A DNA stretch of 64,000 bases from Trametes villosa (Eukaryota > Basidiomycota > Agaricomycetes > Polyporales > Polyporaceae), in contig PUDQ02000010.1 of assembly GCA_002964805.2 (NCBI GenBank), positions 1,426,001 to 1,490,000 on the forward strand, given 5' to 3'. The notes below the pieces were generated by a model, which worked only from the letters and a program-made list of their open reading frames with translations, had not been told where the DNA came from and ran no database searches. Positions 1 through 11,638 of the stretch are shown here, piece by piece. Made by a program: the position numbers and the translations under genes. The stretch's first letter is position 1. Every line of letters begins with the position of its first letter.

Positions 1-1067
1 GGCGCGAGTGCTGCAGGGGGCTGACGGTCGTCGTGCGGTATGCCATGGTGTGCAGGCAGCTGTTAGTCCTGTCCTCTGTGACGTCGTGCGAAGGGCTCTG
101 CGGTGTAGGTCGGAGGCTTGGGCGGCGACCTGTAGCACGTCGTGTGTTGCGACGGGTGTCCGGGTGTCGAGGCTGGGCCGGTACCCGCTGGCGTGATACT
201 GGCAGAGTGGGAAGATGGCGGTCGGATCAGGGAGGATCACACTCGTGCCAGCCCTCGGCGCTCCTGAATCAGAATGGAGATGCGCAGCGTCTATGCTAAT
301 TGTGTGGGCTTATCAAAGCTCCGCGTGCTCCTCGGAGATTGTACGGGGCGTTTGGTAGGCGCGTGCAAAGGAGATGCAATGTCGCGAAGATGGAGGTCGA
401 AGCTAGAGCCCAGAGTACGATAGTATCGCTGCCTGTTTATGTTGATGATCCTTTGCGATCGAACAACGAACGCTCGATATTAGTAGCAGTGGCAGTGTTC
501 TCAGCACCAGAATAGCGAATGCGGGGGAAGTAGGTTCGAATGAGCGCAACTTATTGAGCAGCTGCTACACAGTAGGCCGAGTGATCTCACAAATCCTAGT
601 GCACCCCCGATCCCACATGAACACACGTTGAAAGAGTGCAAAACATACCTCTCCAAGATGCTCACTCCGTGATAGAACCACTGACCTACCTCGCGAACTC
701 AACCACCGGAGAAAAACCAGATGTCTACTCAGAGAGCGATACAGCCTACAGCGGATGCTACACAGTTGTACATCTGAAGGAGCGGACAGTGGTTACATAA
801 TAATACGCCAACAACACGATACACCAGATCGAACACGTAGAAGTACGCGGCCACGACCCCCACGCGCCGGCGGGGGCGGAACCCGAGGTGAGGAGTCCAT
901 CGTGGCCCGGGGAAGCGCGGGTGGAGGGGAGAGGGTGGAAGGAAGTCGGGGGTGGGGATGTGGGAGAGGGAAGGTCGGGGCCGAGGGCAGTGGTGGCGGG
1001 TCGGGTGTAGGGAAGGCGGAGGGTGGCGCGCGGGAGGCGAGGACGAGGACGAGGACAAGGAAGCAGA
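1..1067. other. No supported gene; 3' flank of the first DUF6534 gene
   Basis: I see no spliced coding pattern here. Short open frames on both strands have no recognisable motif and no consistent intron signals. From about 900 to 1070 the plus strand is a G/A-rich run with a short GAGGAC-type hexamer reiteration near 1037-1056. It lies just past the stop codon of the minus-strand DUF6534 gene and is probably its 3' untranslated or terminator region. Confidence 0.5.
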
Positions 1068-3536
1068 TTACTTCCAGTCATGCCGGACCCCATGGTCCGA
1101 GCCGTACTCGAGCACCGAGTCCGCGCGCGCGGGCTCCGCGTCCCCGGGCCCGTCGAGGTACGTCTCCCGGGTGACCTTGACGTCGATGACCGTCTGCGTC
1201 GTGTTCACCTGTACGTCACACGGCGGTGGCGCGCGAGCGGGAGGATGAGGCGCGCGGCGTCGCGCTGCGGCTGTCCGGGGCACGCACCTTCTGCCGCCCG
1301 CCGAGGCGCGGCGACGCGGGCCCGAACTCGAGCGCGTGCGACGCGCGGTCGAGTGCGCGCGGGTCAATCACTTTGAGCCCGAACGAGCCTGTCTCGAAGC
1401 CCTCGAGGCCCTTGTCGATGAGGGAGCGTCGCGAGTTCAGGCTGTATGCGCAGTCAGACGTGGCTCTCTGGGGGAGGGCGCGGTGGGAGGCTTACACGGC
1501 GAGCAGGGAGTTCGCGTACACTGTTCCATTCGGTCAGTAATAGTCCACAGATCGCAGCGGATTGCGTGGAGACGTACTCTTCGTCGCTGGTACCGTGATC
1601 GCGGCCCAGATGAGGGTGTGCGAGGCCGCGATAGACTGCGCGCGTTCTGGTCAGTCGCGGGCCGGCGCGCCGGCCCACTGATGGAAAACGGAAGGGAACA
1701 CCTGTCACTCACGCAGATCAGAGCGGCGAGGGTGAGCACGCTGTTACGGGGAGCAGCCACAATCAGACTTCTTTCCTCTATGCCCTACCAAGAGGGAGGT
1801 TCGCGAGCGTACCTCGTGGACAGGCCTGGAAGGGAGACATTGTGTGGTTAGCGCCAGCGCTCGGGATGATGAAGGGGCATCATGGATTGGGAACGCGACG
1901 TACCAGTGTTGATCCCGTACACCATCAGGACATCGACCATCGAATCAGTCCTGTGTCGTGTTCGCAGCGTCAGTTAAAGGCTGTTTTGCGGGGAGACAAG
2001 CCCGGGGCGGGCAGATGCGGCTGAACGTACCTCTTGAAGCCAGTCCGACTCCTCCGTAGGTAGTATGTGAGGATGCTGGTCGCGACGAGGTCGACGAGCA
2101 GCGCCACAGCAAGTACCACCCAGATGAGCCACTGTTCAGACGCTCGTCAACACATGTCAACCGAAAAGCCAAGATAGCGTTCCGCACCTGGAACCTGAAG
2201 AACTTGTCGAAGGACACCTGAACGAAACTGCGAACGACATGAGCGCCCGCTTCGGTCAACAGCATCGTGCAGTACGTACGACTCCACGGTTGCGGCTGAA
2301 CACGACGACAGAACGCTATCAGTATCAACGCTTCGGGAGGGCGAAATGCCATTTATGCGCACCCATGGAGAATCCTGCAGTGATCGAGAGTGGCGTCAGC
2401 GCTGTTCGCCGGACGCAAATCCACAGCATCGCTTGGGGACTTACCGACTTCCGCGAAAAGAAGTAGACCCTGTCAGGATCGACGTTAGGACGTGTGGACT
2501 GGTGGTGGCTATGTGGTGGAAGGGGACGCACAATGATAGATACTGGGAACAGATGCCCATTTCCAACTGGAGAAAATGGGGATCGGCTGAGTATCCCTGT
2601 AGGAGACTTGGGGTAGGATGTTTCTGGACTCACGAAGGAATAGTCGACGCGCGTAGAAGCTGCGTGGAAGTCAGCTCTCTGGCCGTGTCCATCCGATCCC
2701 GGGGGTACTTACCAATGTGCGACGAGAATGACCATGCCCTGGGTACGACGTCAGCGCAGTGCAGCAGAAATAGCCAGACGGGTGACATACGGTCTCCATG
2801 ATACCCAGCTGCGGCGGACTCATCAGCGACGCTCGGCGAGAAACATGCTGAAGGGGATACGCACTCGTATTGACCAGACACCGGTGCCCATGCTTAGCGG
2901 GTTGAAGTAGTTCGTGACCAGGTAGTGATAGCTGCGGGGCGGACCGCGGTCAGCTATTGCTTCCCGCGCAGCGGCAGCATGGGGCCTCACCAGACATGTA
3001 TGGACGTAATCGTGTGTAGGATATCCAGCGCACTGAAGCACGGCAAGTCAGCACTCGTGCCCCAGACCTATCCGCGGCTGCGGGAAACGCTCTGCTCACA
3101 GAAGACTGGCGACCTGATATCCGCGGAGAAGAGAAGTTAGCGAGCCCATTCAAGTCCACCCTAGCGCCGCGCGCGCCAGACTCACCAATAGCTTCAGGCT
3201 AGCGGCGTCCGTCGGGTACAGTCTGTAATAGCGGTACGTCTGGTGCGTCGTCAACCCGAACAGCCTGCCCACACACACCGCACACCGTCAGCTACGCTCC
3301 TGCACGCCCCCGCCCCGCGCGCGGGCACTCGGCGCGGGGGTCCGAGCCCAAGGCACTACTCACATGCAGCCTATGCAGGTGCAGATCAGATACGCGCCGA
3401 ACGTGTCCTGGAGCGGGGGCAGCTGCGAGCGCACCGCGGCGGAGAGGAGCTCGTACGCCTCCAGGACCGCCGCGGGGTCGGACATGTTGAACGGCAGCGC
3501 CATCGGGCTCACGGCGGAGGTCGCGTTCGCCGCCAT
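1068..3536 (-). CDS. DUF6534 multi-pass membrane protein, copy 1
   Basis: This is a spliced gene with about a dozen exons. The start at 3536 opens MAANATSAVSPMALP and continues into a first hydrophobic segment with FGAYLICTCIGCM, where intron 1 falls. Exon 2 carries LFGLTTHQTYRYYRLYP. Later exons carry YHYLVTNYFNPLSMGTGVWSI, a TM segment ending in RRSRTGFKR, TDSMVDVLMVYGINTG, and LNSRRSLIDKGLEGFETGSF near 1400-1480. The last exon (NTTQTVIDVKVTRETYLDG) ends at 1068. These motifs and exon breaks are shared with the four other copies in the window. The family is a basidiomycete expansion of proteins with about seven membrane segments and no known function. It stands head-to-head with the MFS gene at 6935, the same pairing seen at 30.7/32.4 kb and 46.9/48.5 kb. 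A receptor or sensor role is inference only. Confidence 0.8.
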
Positions 3537-6500
3537 CGCAAGCAGGTACTAGGAAAGCGCAGATCGTGTACGGTAGCGTCGGGCGTAGAGCGTAGAACGT
3601 AGAACGAGCGGGGCGCAGGGCGCGCTGTGCGGAAGCGGCGGGCGGGGCGAGGAGGAGGAGGGGTGACGAGCGAGATCCGGAGAAGCAGGAAAGCAGCAGT
3701 CGCCCGGGCGGAGGGAGCAAGCGGGCGGACGCGGTGGGCGTCGCGTATCTTAAGGCCCGGGGGCGTGGAGGGCGAGACAAGGTTCATCACCATCACGCCC
3801 ACGCACCCGCCCGGGACGGGGCTCCCACTGGAAACTCAGACTGGCGCCAGGGACAGGCGACTGCTCCTGGAAGGGGAGAAGATACGGGGCCGGGACGCTG
3901 GTGGAGGGCGCTGCTCCTGCATTGCCTGCCATCACGCCCGAATCAGCCCCGCTTGGCGCCCGGCAGGGCGTGGGTGTGCAGCCAGGCGTGCGCGGGATGC
4001 TAAACTCCCAGCGTCCATTGGCGCGAGGCAAACGCAGGATCTAGTACGATACCTTGCGACATACGAGCACGGTGGTCGTATTTCACTGCTCGCGGGAGCC
4101 TCCAGCCTCCCCGTAGTGTAACGTCGAGCTTGCACGCCCATGCCGCCGTAGCAGACTAGGCCTGACGCACGGGCGCAATGCACGAAACGGCGATCGGGCG
4201 ACGGTAGATCTTCGAAGCGTCCGACCCAGGGCTGCTTCATCTGATCGTGATGGAACGCGCACCGTGCGAGCGTCGATAGCCCGTGTGCATCCGCGATGCC
4301 TCCCGCCGCCGCCGGAGGGCTAAACCCTCCCCGCCGGCAAGTGGCCCGAATCTGACCTCGCGCTCAGCCAATCCCTTTCCTGCCAGCATGATCAGCGTGA
4401 TCATCCGGCCGGAGGGTCGCCGCACATACGGCGCGGCGGCCGTGCACCACGGCAATGTCTGCCACTGCCAGGGGCGCAGGGCCGCCGCGCTGACCCCTGC
4501 GCGCCGTCTGTCAGTCCGGTCGTGTAGGAGGTCGGGCGCGTCGTCGCCCCCCGACGTGTTTGCGACGCCGGAGACGTGCGCTGCCGCACGCTGCACATGG
4601 TGCATGGCGGGAGTGCCTGGCGTTGAGTAGCGCCACATCAGCTTTGAGGCGCTCGGGTGGGCGTGCCCCGCCGTCGGCACAGCCCATGGCCAATGGCGGC
4701 CGTCTCCCGACACACGTCCCTTTTGCCGAAACATACGAGTGCGCCGACCTGCAGGCTGCGCGGGCGTGGTGTTCAGCGCGTGACGTATGCTTACGCGATG
4801 GAACAGGGCGTGGCGGGAAGCACGCCCGCTAATTACCTCAGAAATATACATACGCCGCCCTGGCCGCGCTCACCTGCGTACTGTAGCCCCATGGGGCGGC
4901 CGGAGGTATGTTGTGTAGGTTCCGGCGAGTCAACGTTGCGGAGGACAAATGTTATTTCCCAGAGCGAACGGCCGCCCTGAGAGAAGTGGTCGCGCCGGGT
5001 TGCACGGCGAATAACCTTTGCGGGGATACCGTATGTCCCGGCCACCGATGATTGACAGACCTGCGCGATAGGAACGCCGCTGACAGCTGGCGGCGCCGTC
5101 CGCGCGTGGTGCGCTCCCTTCGTGCGAAAGCGGGCGTACCGCGGGCAGAGCTTGTCGGGCACCCTTCCCACTCTGGACCGACTTCGGCGAATCGGAGGCG
5201 TGCGGGGAGGGCGCATTTCATATCGTGGTGGGCGGTGCGGGGTGCGCCGTCAAGGGTGGTTTGCGGCGCCCCGGACATTGCGTCCCGTGCAGAGAGAAAT
5301 GTGGACCTCGCCATATGCCCCGGCTGCGCCAAGTACTGCCCGCATGATAGGCTGATACGTTGGCAGGGAAGGGAGGTGGAGAACATGGCTTGGGGGTTGT
5401 GGAGGTGTGAACGACGAGGGGGCTTCCGCGCGCTTCGCAGGAGATGCCGAAAGGCATCTTGACAGCTTCGGTGTCAGCGCAGCGAAGGTGGTCGCTACGG
5501 CTATGTGAGCGCACTGGTCCGCGACCGGAAATTGACGAGGAAAACGCCGCACCGTCCATCGACGATGCTCGAGATGCTCTAGGCATCCACCTTCGTGCGC
5601 CCATGGTCAATGAATCATACGGCGGGCAAGCGGAGGGCATCGCATCGACGCGTTCTTCATTTTGCCCGGCACAGCACTGCGGATGTAAATGCCAGTTATA
5701 GACGGGGCCTGACAAGTGCAGTCAGAGTGGAAAAGGTCCGCAGAAGATTGAAATTGGCGGACCGTGTGCTCATGCCGAGGTGCGGTGCTGTCTCACGTCG
5801 CAGGAAGTCATCATCATCCCTGCGGCGATGACATCGATGAGAGCGCATGTGAGGATTGGCTGTTTATTCTTCGCTGTTTTTGCGTGAGCTGGATCAGGTT
5901 TAGGGGGAGAGGTCGAGGGCAGATGCTGCTGCGATCGTCGAACACCGGTCACGAAGACTGTCATGGGATGGATGTGGTCAATTCTGCGTTCTTCGATCTT
6001 ACGAAAACCCGCGAGAGTAGCAAGGAATCCTCGTCGAAGTGCTTTGCGAAGTCTAGCGCGTGAGACAGCAAAACGCGGCAGCGTCGAGGAAGATGAACGC
6101 CGGCGGCGGTCGCCAGCGCACGCGTCGGTCGTCGTGGTCGGTGGTCAAGCTCAAGAGTCCGCCGGCCCGCACCTTCCCTACGGGGGTGATGCGCCACTGA
6201 TCGCAGATCTCCATTTGGGGGATCGCGTGGATCGAGATCCGGGAAACTTTGTTCTGATCGCGGACTCTCACGCACAATTCCTCCCTTTCCCCGCCAGCGC
6301 TCTCCTCCGGTACTTCATCGTTTCTTCTAAGCTGGATGTGTCTGTGGCTCGCTATCATGAATGCTATAGCTTGGAACCTTGCCTCTCAGCGTCCAACTCT
6401 AGTGTGATGCACCCCGGACCGCATGCAATGCAGGCGCAGACCGAGCAGACCGACTTGGCTGTGATACGGGTGTTTTCCTGCATCATCACCTGAGGCTGGG

Positions 6501-6934
6501 AAGAACCAAAATCTCCGACCATGGTCGGCGGGCCTTGTGGCGGCATCTCGCGCGGACGTCCCGGTCTCGCCGCTCCCTCCTCCAACAAGACGGCAGACGC
6601 CGGGCCCACTGCGCAGTCCAAGTTGGCAGGGCATGTTCCACGCTGTGCACGATTCTCGCGAGGCCTGCATTTTGTCCTTGGGCCCGCGCTGGCTCCTTGA
6701 CAGCGCACTGGTGCGTCAATCTCTTGACCGTTGCCTTCGTGCGTAGAGCGGGCTTGGTCCGGACGGCTTGGTTAGAGTTTTGGCGGGGCATCAGGAGAAG
6801 CAGATGGGCGGCTCAGGTGTCTGCGCTGGCCCGCGCGGGATACCGCGCTATATTCCCCCGCCTGAGCACCCCCAGCCGGACATTGCAACTTTGTTTTCCC
6901 GCCCTTGACCTCTTCCTTCGTGGCCTCTGGCAGC
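3537..6934. other. 3.4 kb divergent intergenic region between DUF6534 and MFS genes
   Basis: I find no convincing gene. Long open frames on both strands (for example minus 4237-4851 and minus 5218-5715) have compositions expected of GC-rich noncoding DNA, with no domain motif, signal peptide or membrane pattern. The two other DUF6534/MFS head-to-head spacers in the window are only 1.6-1.7 kb, so this one is about twice as long. Its extra length may come from insertion or from a lost gene. Promoters of both flanking genes must lie here. Confidence 0.45.
6849..6854 (+). promoter_or_regulatory. TATA-like box of MFS transporter A
   Basis: TATATT lies about 80 nt upstream of the chosen ATG at 6935, a distance typical of fungal core promoters. 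A pyrimidine-rich stretch (about 6880-6925) follows. Confidence 0.35.
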
Positions 6935-9900
6935 ATGGCCCGGTCTCCCCCCTCCTCCGAAGTGCACATCGCTATGCCGTCCTCTCCTTCCTCGACGTCC
7001 TCCACGCCCACGCCCCCGAAGCCGACCAAGACCCCGAAGGGCTCTGCATTCTGGCTGTCTTTCCTCGCGATCGTCGTCTGCAACATCCTCAGCGCGCTCG
7101 ATGTCACCGCCGTCTCTACTACGCTCCCGACGATCACCCATGACCTGAAGGGCGACAACAACTTCGTGTGGGTCGGCGCTGCGTACGGCCTCGCGAGCAC
7201 CGCGATGCTGCCCTTCTGCGGACGCCTCGCGGATGTGTTCGGGCGGAGGCCGATCATGATGCTGTCGGTCGCATTCTTCTTCGTCGGGAGTGCGCTGTGT
7301 GGGTCCGCGCAGAACATGAACTGGCTCATCGCGGCACGAAGTGAGTGGTTCTCAACTGAGCGCACGGTAAACGTTCGCCCTCCCCAGAGCCTCCGAAACA
7401 GCCAAGGCACCTGCATCGCAGCTTGCATGTCAGCGAACTGCAGGTGCGCGCAAGGCGTGTCGGGGGCTCCGGAGTCCGCGAATGTTTGTCGTGGCTCTAG
7501 CACTGCCTTCGGTGCTAAGCAGCGGATACTCTAGCCATCCAGGGTGTCGGTGGCGGTGGGATCATTAACATGTCCTCAATCATCGTCTCCGACTTGGTTC
7601 CCCTCGTCGAGCGCGGGGCGTACCAGGGGATAGTCGTGCTTGCGTGGGCTTTTGCGGCTGCTATTGGTCCCATAGTGGTGAGTCTCTCTCGACTTCGTCC
7701 ATCTGGCCAAGAGAATGAGGCGCCCAACCGTCTCCGGTGTGGACTTTTTGTCTGGTTTTGGCGGGAAGTCGCGGGACTAGGGGATATGCTCCACAGAACA
7801 TGTTCCGGGACATGCCCCTCGTTCCGAGTGACTGGAGCGTATGATCCCAGGGATTATGCTGCGGGGAAAGCGCCTAACGCGACCTCCACTAAGAGTCTTG
7901 CGTTCGGCTTGCCGCGGTCACGGCGCCGGGGGCCCACTGCGTGAACGCTGCCATCGCACCAGTGAACACCAGCGCAGTGGTGTGGCATCTTCGTCGAGTT
8001 CTACGGCGGCAGCTCCTAGCTCAGAGTGCTGCTATGCGAACAGCCTTCTCGCTAAGGAGCTCTTGTTTATCACGGAACCTCTGGGCACACCTGCATCCCA
8101 CGTGTAAGAATCCCTAGCCAGCCGAGGGTATCGTAGAAACACGATAGAGGCCTTCGTCAGGGATAGTGGATGTAGAACTGGTTTAGTGGGAGTGGAAGTA
8201 GCCGTCCAAGCCAAGTCCATCACGGAATCGGCTCCGCCTGCCTGTGGCCGAGCGAGTATAGCGTGTTTTCTATTCGCTCGCTGGCCGCTGCGGGCACCGA
8301 GGTCCTCGAGCTCGCATTCGCTGTGCGGGCTGGAGGCGTCTCCCTCGTTCACACTCGTGTCTGCTTTGTTCCAAGTGCGCTTCGGCGTCGCCCTCATGCA
8401 CACGCGCGCCGCAAGCATCGGGTACGCGTGTCCTCCCCGACATTCTCCGCGTCTCCATCTCGATCCGGCCGCGCCGCCCATTGGAATATGAGTGAGGGTG
8501 GGATGGCGAGTAGAATTGGAATTTCGACCCGTCGGAGCGTAGTTTCACTTCCACCATTTTGGTGGGTTCCCCCTCGTCACGACTCCGAGGCCTCTCGGAA
8601 CACATCCCGCCGGCCGTTCTTGTTGGAGGTGGAACTACGCTTCGAAGGGTCGCGGTCCCACTTCCACTTGCCATACCAATCTCGCCTCCACTATCGTGGA
8701 CAGCGCAGCTTGAACGAGGCCGGCGTGCGGAGGGCATCGTGGCGTGGCGCGCAAACAAAGACGGCGTGCACGTATATCTCGAGGCAGATAGTGTGTGTGA
8801 GGGCGATGTGGACGCGCACATGCCCGTGAGCCAGTGGGCGGAGATGCAGGCGATGCGCGTGCGTTCACGGCCTACGGCGCGGATGGCGCGGGCATGGTCG
8901 CCAATGGGGTTGGCTGCGCATCTCGACGTAGCGAGGGCGAGGTCGAAGACAGCGGTGCGTGTGGTGGACGTGGTCGGGAAGCCCGCAGATGAGCACGCTA
9001 AGCCCGCCGGTCACAAGCGGGCGGGATTGTGTTCACCGATGGTCTGGCTTGGACGACCACTTCCACCTATCGGACCTGCGCGTCCACTCCCACCAGACCA
9101 CCTCCACCTCCACCATCTGGGTACCTCCCCGAATCTGGTGCTGGAGCGTGTGTCCGTGGCCGGGGCTGATCCCGATGCGGCCCATCCTGCCCATCCTCCC
9201 TGCAGTGGTGCCGCTCGCAAACGGTCATGATGCGCACACGATTGGGAGCCCTCAGGATCTGCTGCTCACGGCCTCCGACCATCCGCTGTGATGTTTCGCG
9301 TCTACTCTGCTCCGAAGAGCCCGGCTGCGCTGAACGCCTCTGGACTCTAAACCGCACCGTGACATTGTGAAACGCGAATATTGACGTGGCGCCCCTGTTC
9401 TCTATTCCGCCAGTCTCGTCCGCGCCTTTGTGTTCGCAGCGTGTGTTAACCTCGACTTTGCAGGGCGGCTCACTTGCGCAGAAGGCGTCATGGCGATGGC
9501 TCTTCTGTAAGCTGCGCGCCCCTCACGCTCCGCACCTGCCCGAGTTCACTCCCCGCGTACAGACATTAACCTGCCCCTCGCCGGTATCGCGTTCGTCCTC
9601 GTCGCGATCTTCCTCCGGGTGCGTACCCCTGAGGGCTCGCTCAAGTCCAAGCTCGCCCGCGTCGACTGGATGTGAGTCTCCCTCCGCCTTATCCGCCCCG
9701 CGCAGCCAAAGTTCGCCGCTCACCACCCACCCCATCCGCACAGTGGGAACATTATTATTGTCGCGGGGACCACACTCGCGCTCATCGCACTGACATGGGG
9801 CGGCATCACGTACCCGTGGATCAGCACGCATGTGCTCGCCCCGCTCATCATCGGGGGCGTGCTCATCGTGTCGTTCTTCCTGTACGAGACGTTCGTGCCG

Positions 9901-11034
9901 CGCGAGCCGACGCTCCCGCTCGACGTTATCAAGAACCGGACCAGTCTCGGCGGGTGGGTGCAGTAATCCGCAGGATCGCATGGGAGCGTGCTGACTTGGG
10001 CCCGCCGTAGCTATATCGAAACCTTCTTCCACGGCATCGTCAGCGTCGCCGCTATCTGTGAGTCCTGCTCCTATTTCCCCCACGTACCCGCTCCACGAAT
10101 GAGAGGCTAACATGACCCGCGTGCGCGCGAAGATTACTTCCCGGTGTACTTCCAGGCATGCCTGCTCTCGAGCCCGATCGGGTCGAGCGTGAAGATCCTG
10201 CCGACGGCGATCGTGTCTTCGAGCTTCTCGCTGCTGAGCGGGATCATGATCAAGAAGCTGAACAAGTACCGGCCTGCGAACTACTTCGGCTGGACGCTCG
10301 CCGTTGTCGGCTTTGGTCTCCTCACGACGCTCACTGCGGACTCGACTGCGGGCGAGTGGGCGGGCTACCAGGCGCTCCAGGCGGCAGGCTCTGGCACGGT
10401 CGTAAGTACCGAGTACCTACACAGTGCGCTATGGAAGTAGAGGGCTGACACAGAACGTAGTGGGCTAGCACGATCTTCCCCATCCTCGCGCCCCTGCCGG
10501 TAACGCGTGCCGCACCAGCGCTCGCATTCTACAACTTCATCCGCACATTCGCTCAGGTACGTCTCTATCTTCTCTATCCTCTCTTCGTAAACTCACATCC
10601 CCCCGTAGACATGGGGCGTCACCATCTCTGCCACGATCCTCCAGAACGAGCTCAAGCGCAACCTCCCCGCGACGTTCGTGCAAGATTTCCCGTCCGGCGT
10701 CGAGATCGCGTACGCGGTCATCCCGCAGATCCCTGGGCTCGAGGAGCCGCTGCGCGGACAGGTGCGCGCTGCGTTTGCGGAGAGCATGTCGACGATCTGG
10801 AAGGTGCTCGCGGGCCTGTCGGGCGCGGGTTTCCTCGCGTCGTTCCTTTTGCGCGAGGTGCCGATGCAGACATACACGGACGAGAAGTTCGGGCTCGAGC
10901 AGCAGCAACAGCAGCGCGGCGTCGAGGAGGTCGGGCTCGCGGAGGATGCGGGCGCGGACGAGGAGGAGCGCGACCGGAAGGACGTGGGCGCGGTGGAGAT
11001 GCAGACGGTGAGCAAGCCTGCGTCGCTGAAATGA
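6935..11034 (+). CDS. MFS drug/small-molecule exporter (DHA2-like, 14-TM type), copy A
   Basis: My splice model has nine exons: 6935-7340, 7535-7677, 9464-9506, 9563-9671, 9744-9953, 10011-10057, 10133-10401, 10461-10556 and 10609-11034. It is open throughout and gives 582 residues. Exon 1 has a Ser/Pro/Thr-rich cytosolic N-terminus, TM1 (FWLSFLAIVVCNILSALD) and MFS motif A, GRLADVFGRRP, near residue 95. Exon 2 opens with QGVGGGGI, the glycine-rich motif of DHA2 exporters. Later exons carry TWGGITYPW, YIETFFHGIVS, YYFPVYFQACLLSSP and APLPVTRAAPALAFY. The C-terminus is a charged tail after LLREVPMQTY. ATG 6974 is an alternative start. Intron 2 (7678-9463) is anomalously long at 1786 bp. The protein is closest to MFS copies C and D. 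The substrate is unknown; export of a small organic molecule at the plasma membrane is the family expectation. Confidence 0.85.
8192..8218. repeat. Left arm of inverted repeat inside the MFS A intron
   Basis: Its reverse complement matches 9041-9066 with few mismatches, including the blocks GGCTTGGACG and ACTTCCAC. The arms are about 820 bp apart and bracket part of the inserted sequence. Confidence 0.5.
9041..9066. repeat. Right arm of inverted repeat inside the MFS A intron
   Basis: It pairs with 8192-8218 in opposite orientation. Both arms lie inside the oversized intron and in no other place I could find by eye. Confidence 0.5.
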
Positions 11035-11638
11035 GTGCTGCGTCCGCGCTCTCTCCGCCCGGTTATGGCTGGTGTGTAGGGGATGTTTTGTATTACCATT
11101 GGCATCTTGGTCTCTGCATGTTTATCTGTCATTGCGGGCCCGATATGGGTCCGCGTGTTTTGTCGCCATCGCTCCCTCGTCTCGCATATGCATGGATCGG
11201 ACTATGGGCATATCTATTCTGTCGTTTGTTGCAATGTACATGTACGCGTGTGTTTGATCCAACAGCGCATTCTCTCTGAAACGTATGGCAGCTAGAGCAG
11301 AACGTCGCGGCTTGGCGCACTGTTCAAGATGGTATGCGCGAAAGTGGCTGTCGGAAGCACAGGTACTATGGGCGCTTCGCGACGCGCTCAGTTTGTCCTC
11401 CTACCACGACCACCAGTCAGAGTCCTCTCACACTTGCGCTTCGTGTATCCTCCTCGTGGACCTGAGATCCGTCTTCAAGTACCCAGGAACTTCTCGTAGC
11501 CCAGCCAGCTTCCGCTGTCCCGGTTTGATTGCTTCGACGCCTCGCATTACGACGCGACACTAGGAGTTTGTTCTCAGCCACCTCGCGTCCCGGGGTCTGT
11601 ACTTGCCGACACGAGCGTACCTCGGTCCTCAAGAAGAC
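11035..11638. other. Intergenic between MFS A and the Med25 gene
   Basis: No gene is visible. The left part is the T-rich 3' flank of the MFS gene. The right part should hold the promoter and 5' leader of the Med25 gene. An in-frame ATG at 11603 would extend Med25 by 12 residues. Confidence 0.45.

Larger units (their letters stand above)
7678..9463 (+). other. Giant intron 2 of MFS A, probable inserted sequence
   Basis: The intron starts GTGAGTCTCT right after the codons for IGPIV and ends CTTTGCAG right before GGSLAQ. In MFS C the same position is occupied by a normal intron of about 60 bp. The extra 1.7 kb encodes nothing I recognise. It contains an inverted repeat (8192-8218 against 9041-9066; shared core GGCTTGGACG) and another near 8533-8560 against 8622-8650, plus several short ACTTCCAC motifs. 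This pattern suggests a nonautonomous transposon or foldback element, but I could not define target-site duplications. Confidence 0.5.

Noticed and set aside
1..540. Short plus-strand frames at the left edge
   Set aside because: They have no motif and no splice structure, and could be the edge of a gene cut by the window, but nothing supports it.
4237..4851. 204-residue minus-strand open frame
   Set aside because: There is no motif, no membrane pattern and no homologue in the duplicated units. High GC makes such frames common.
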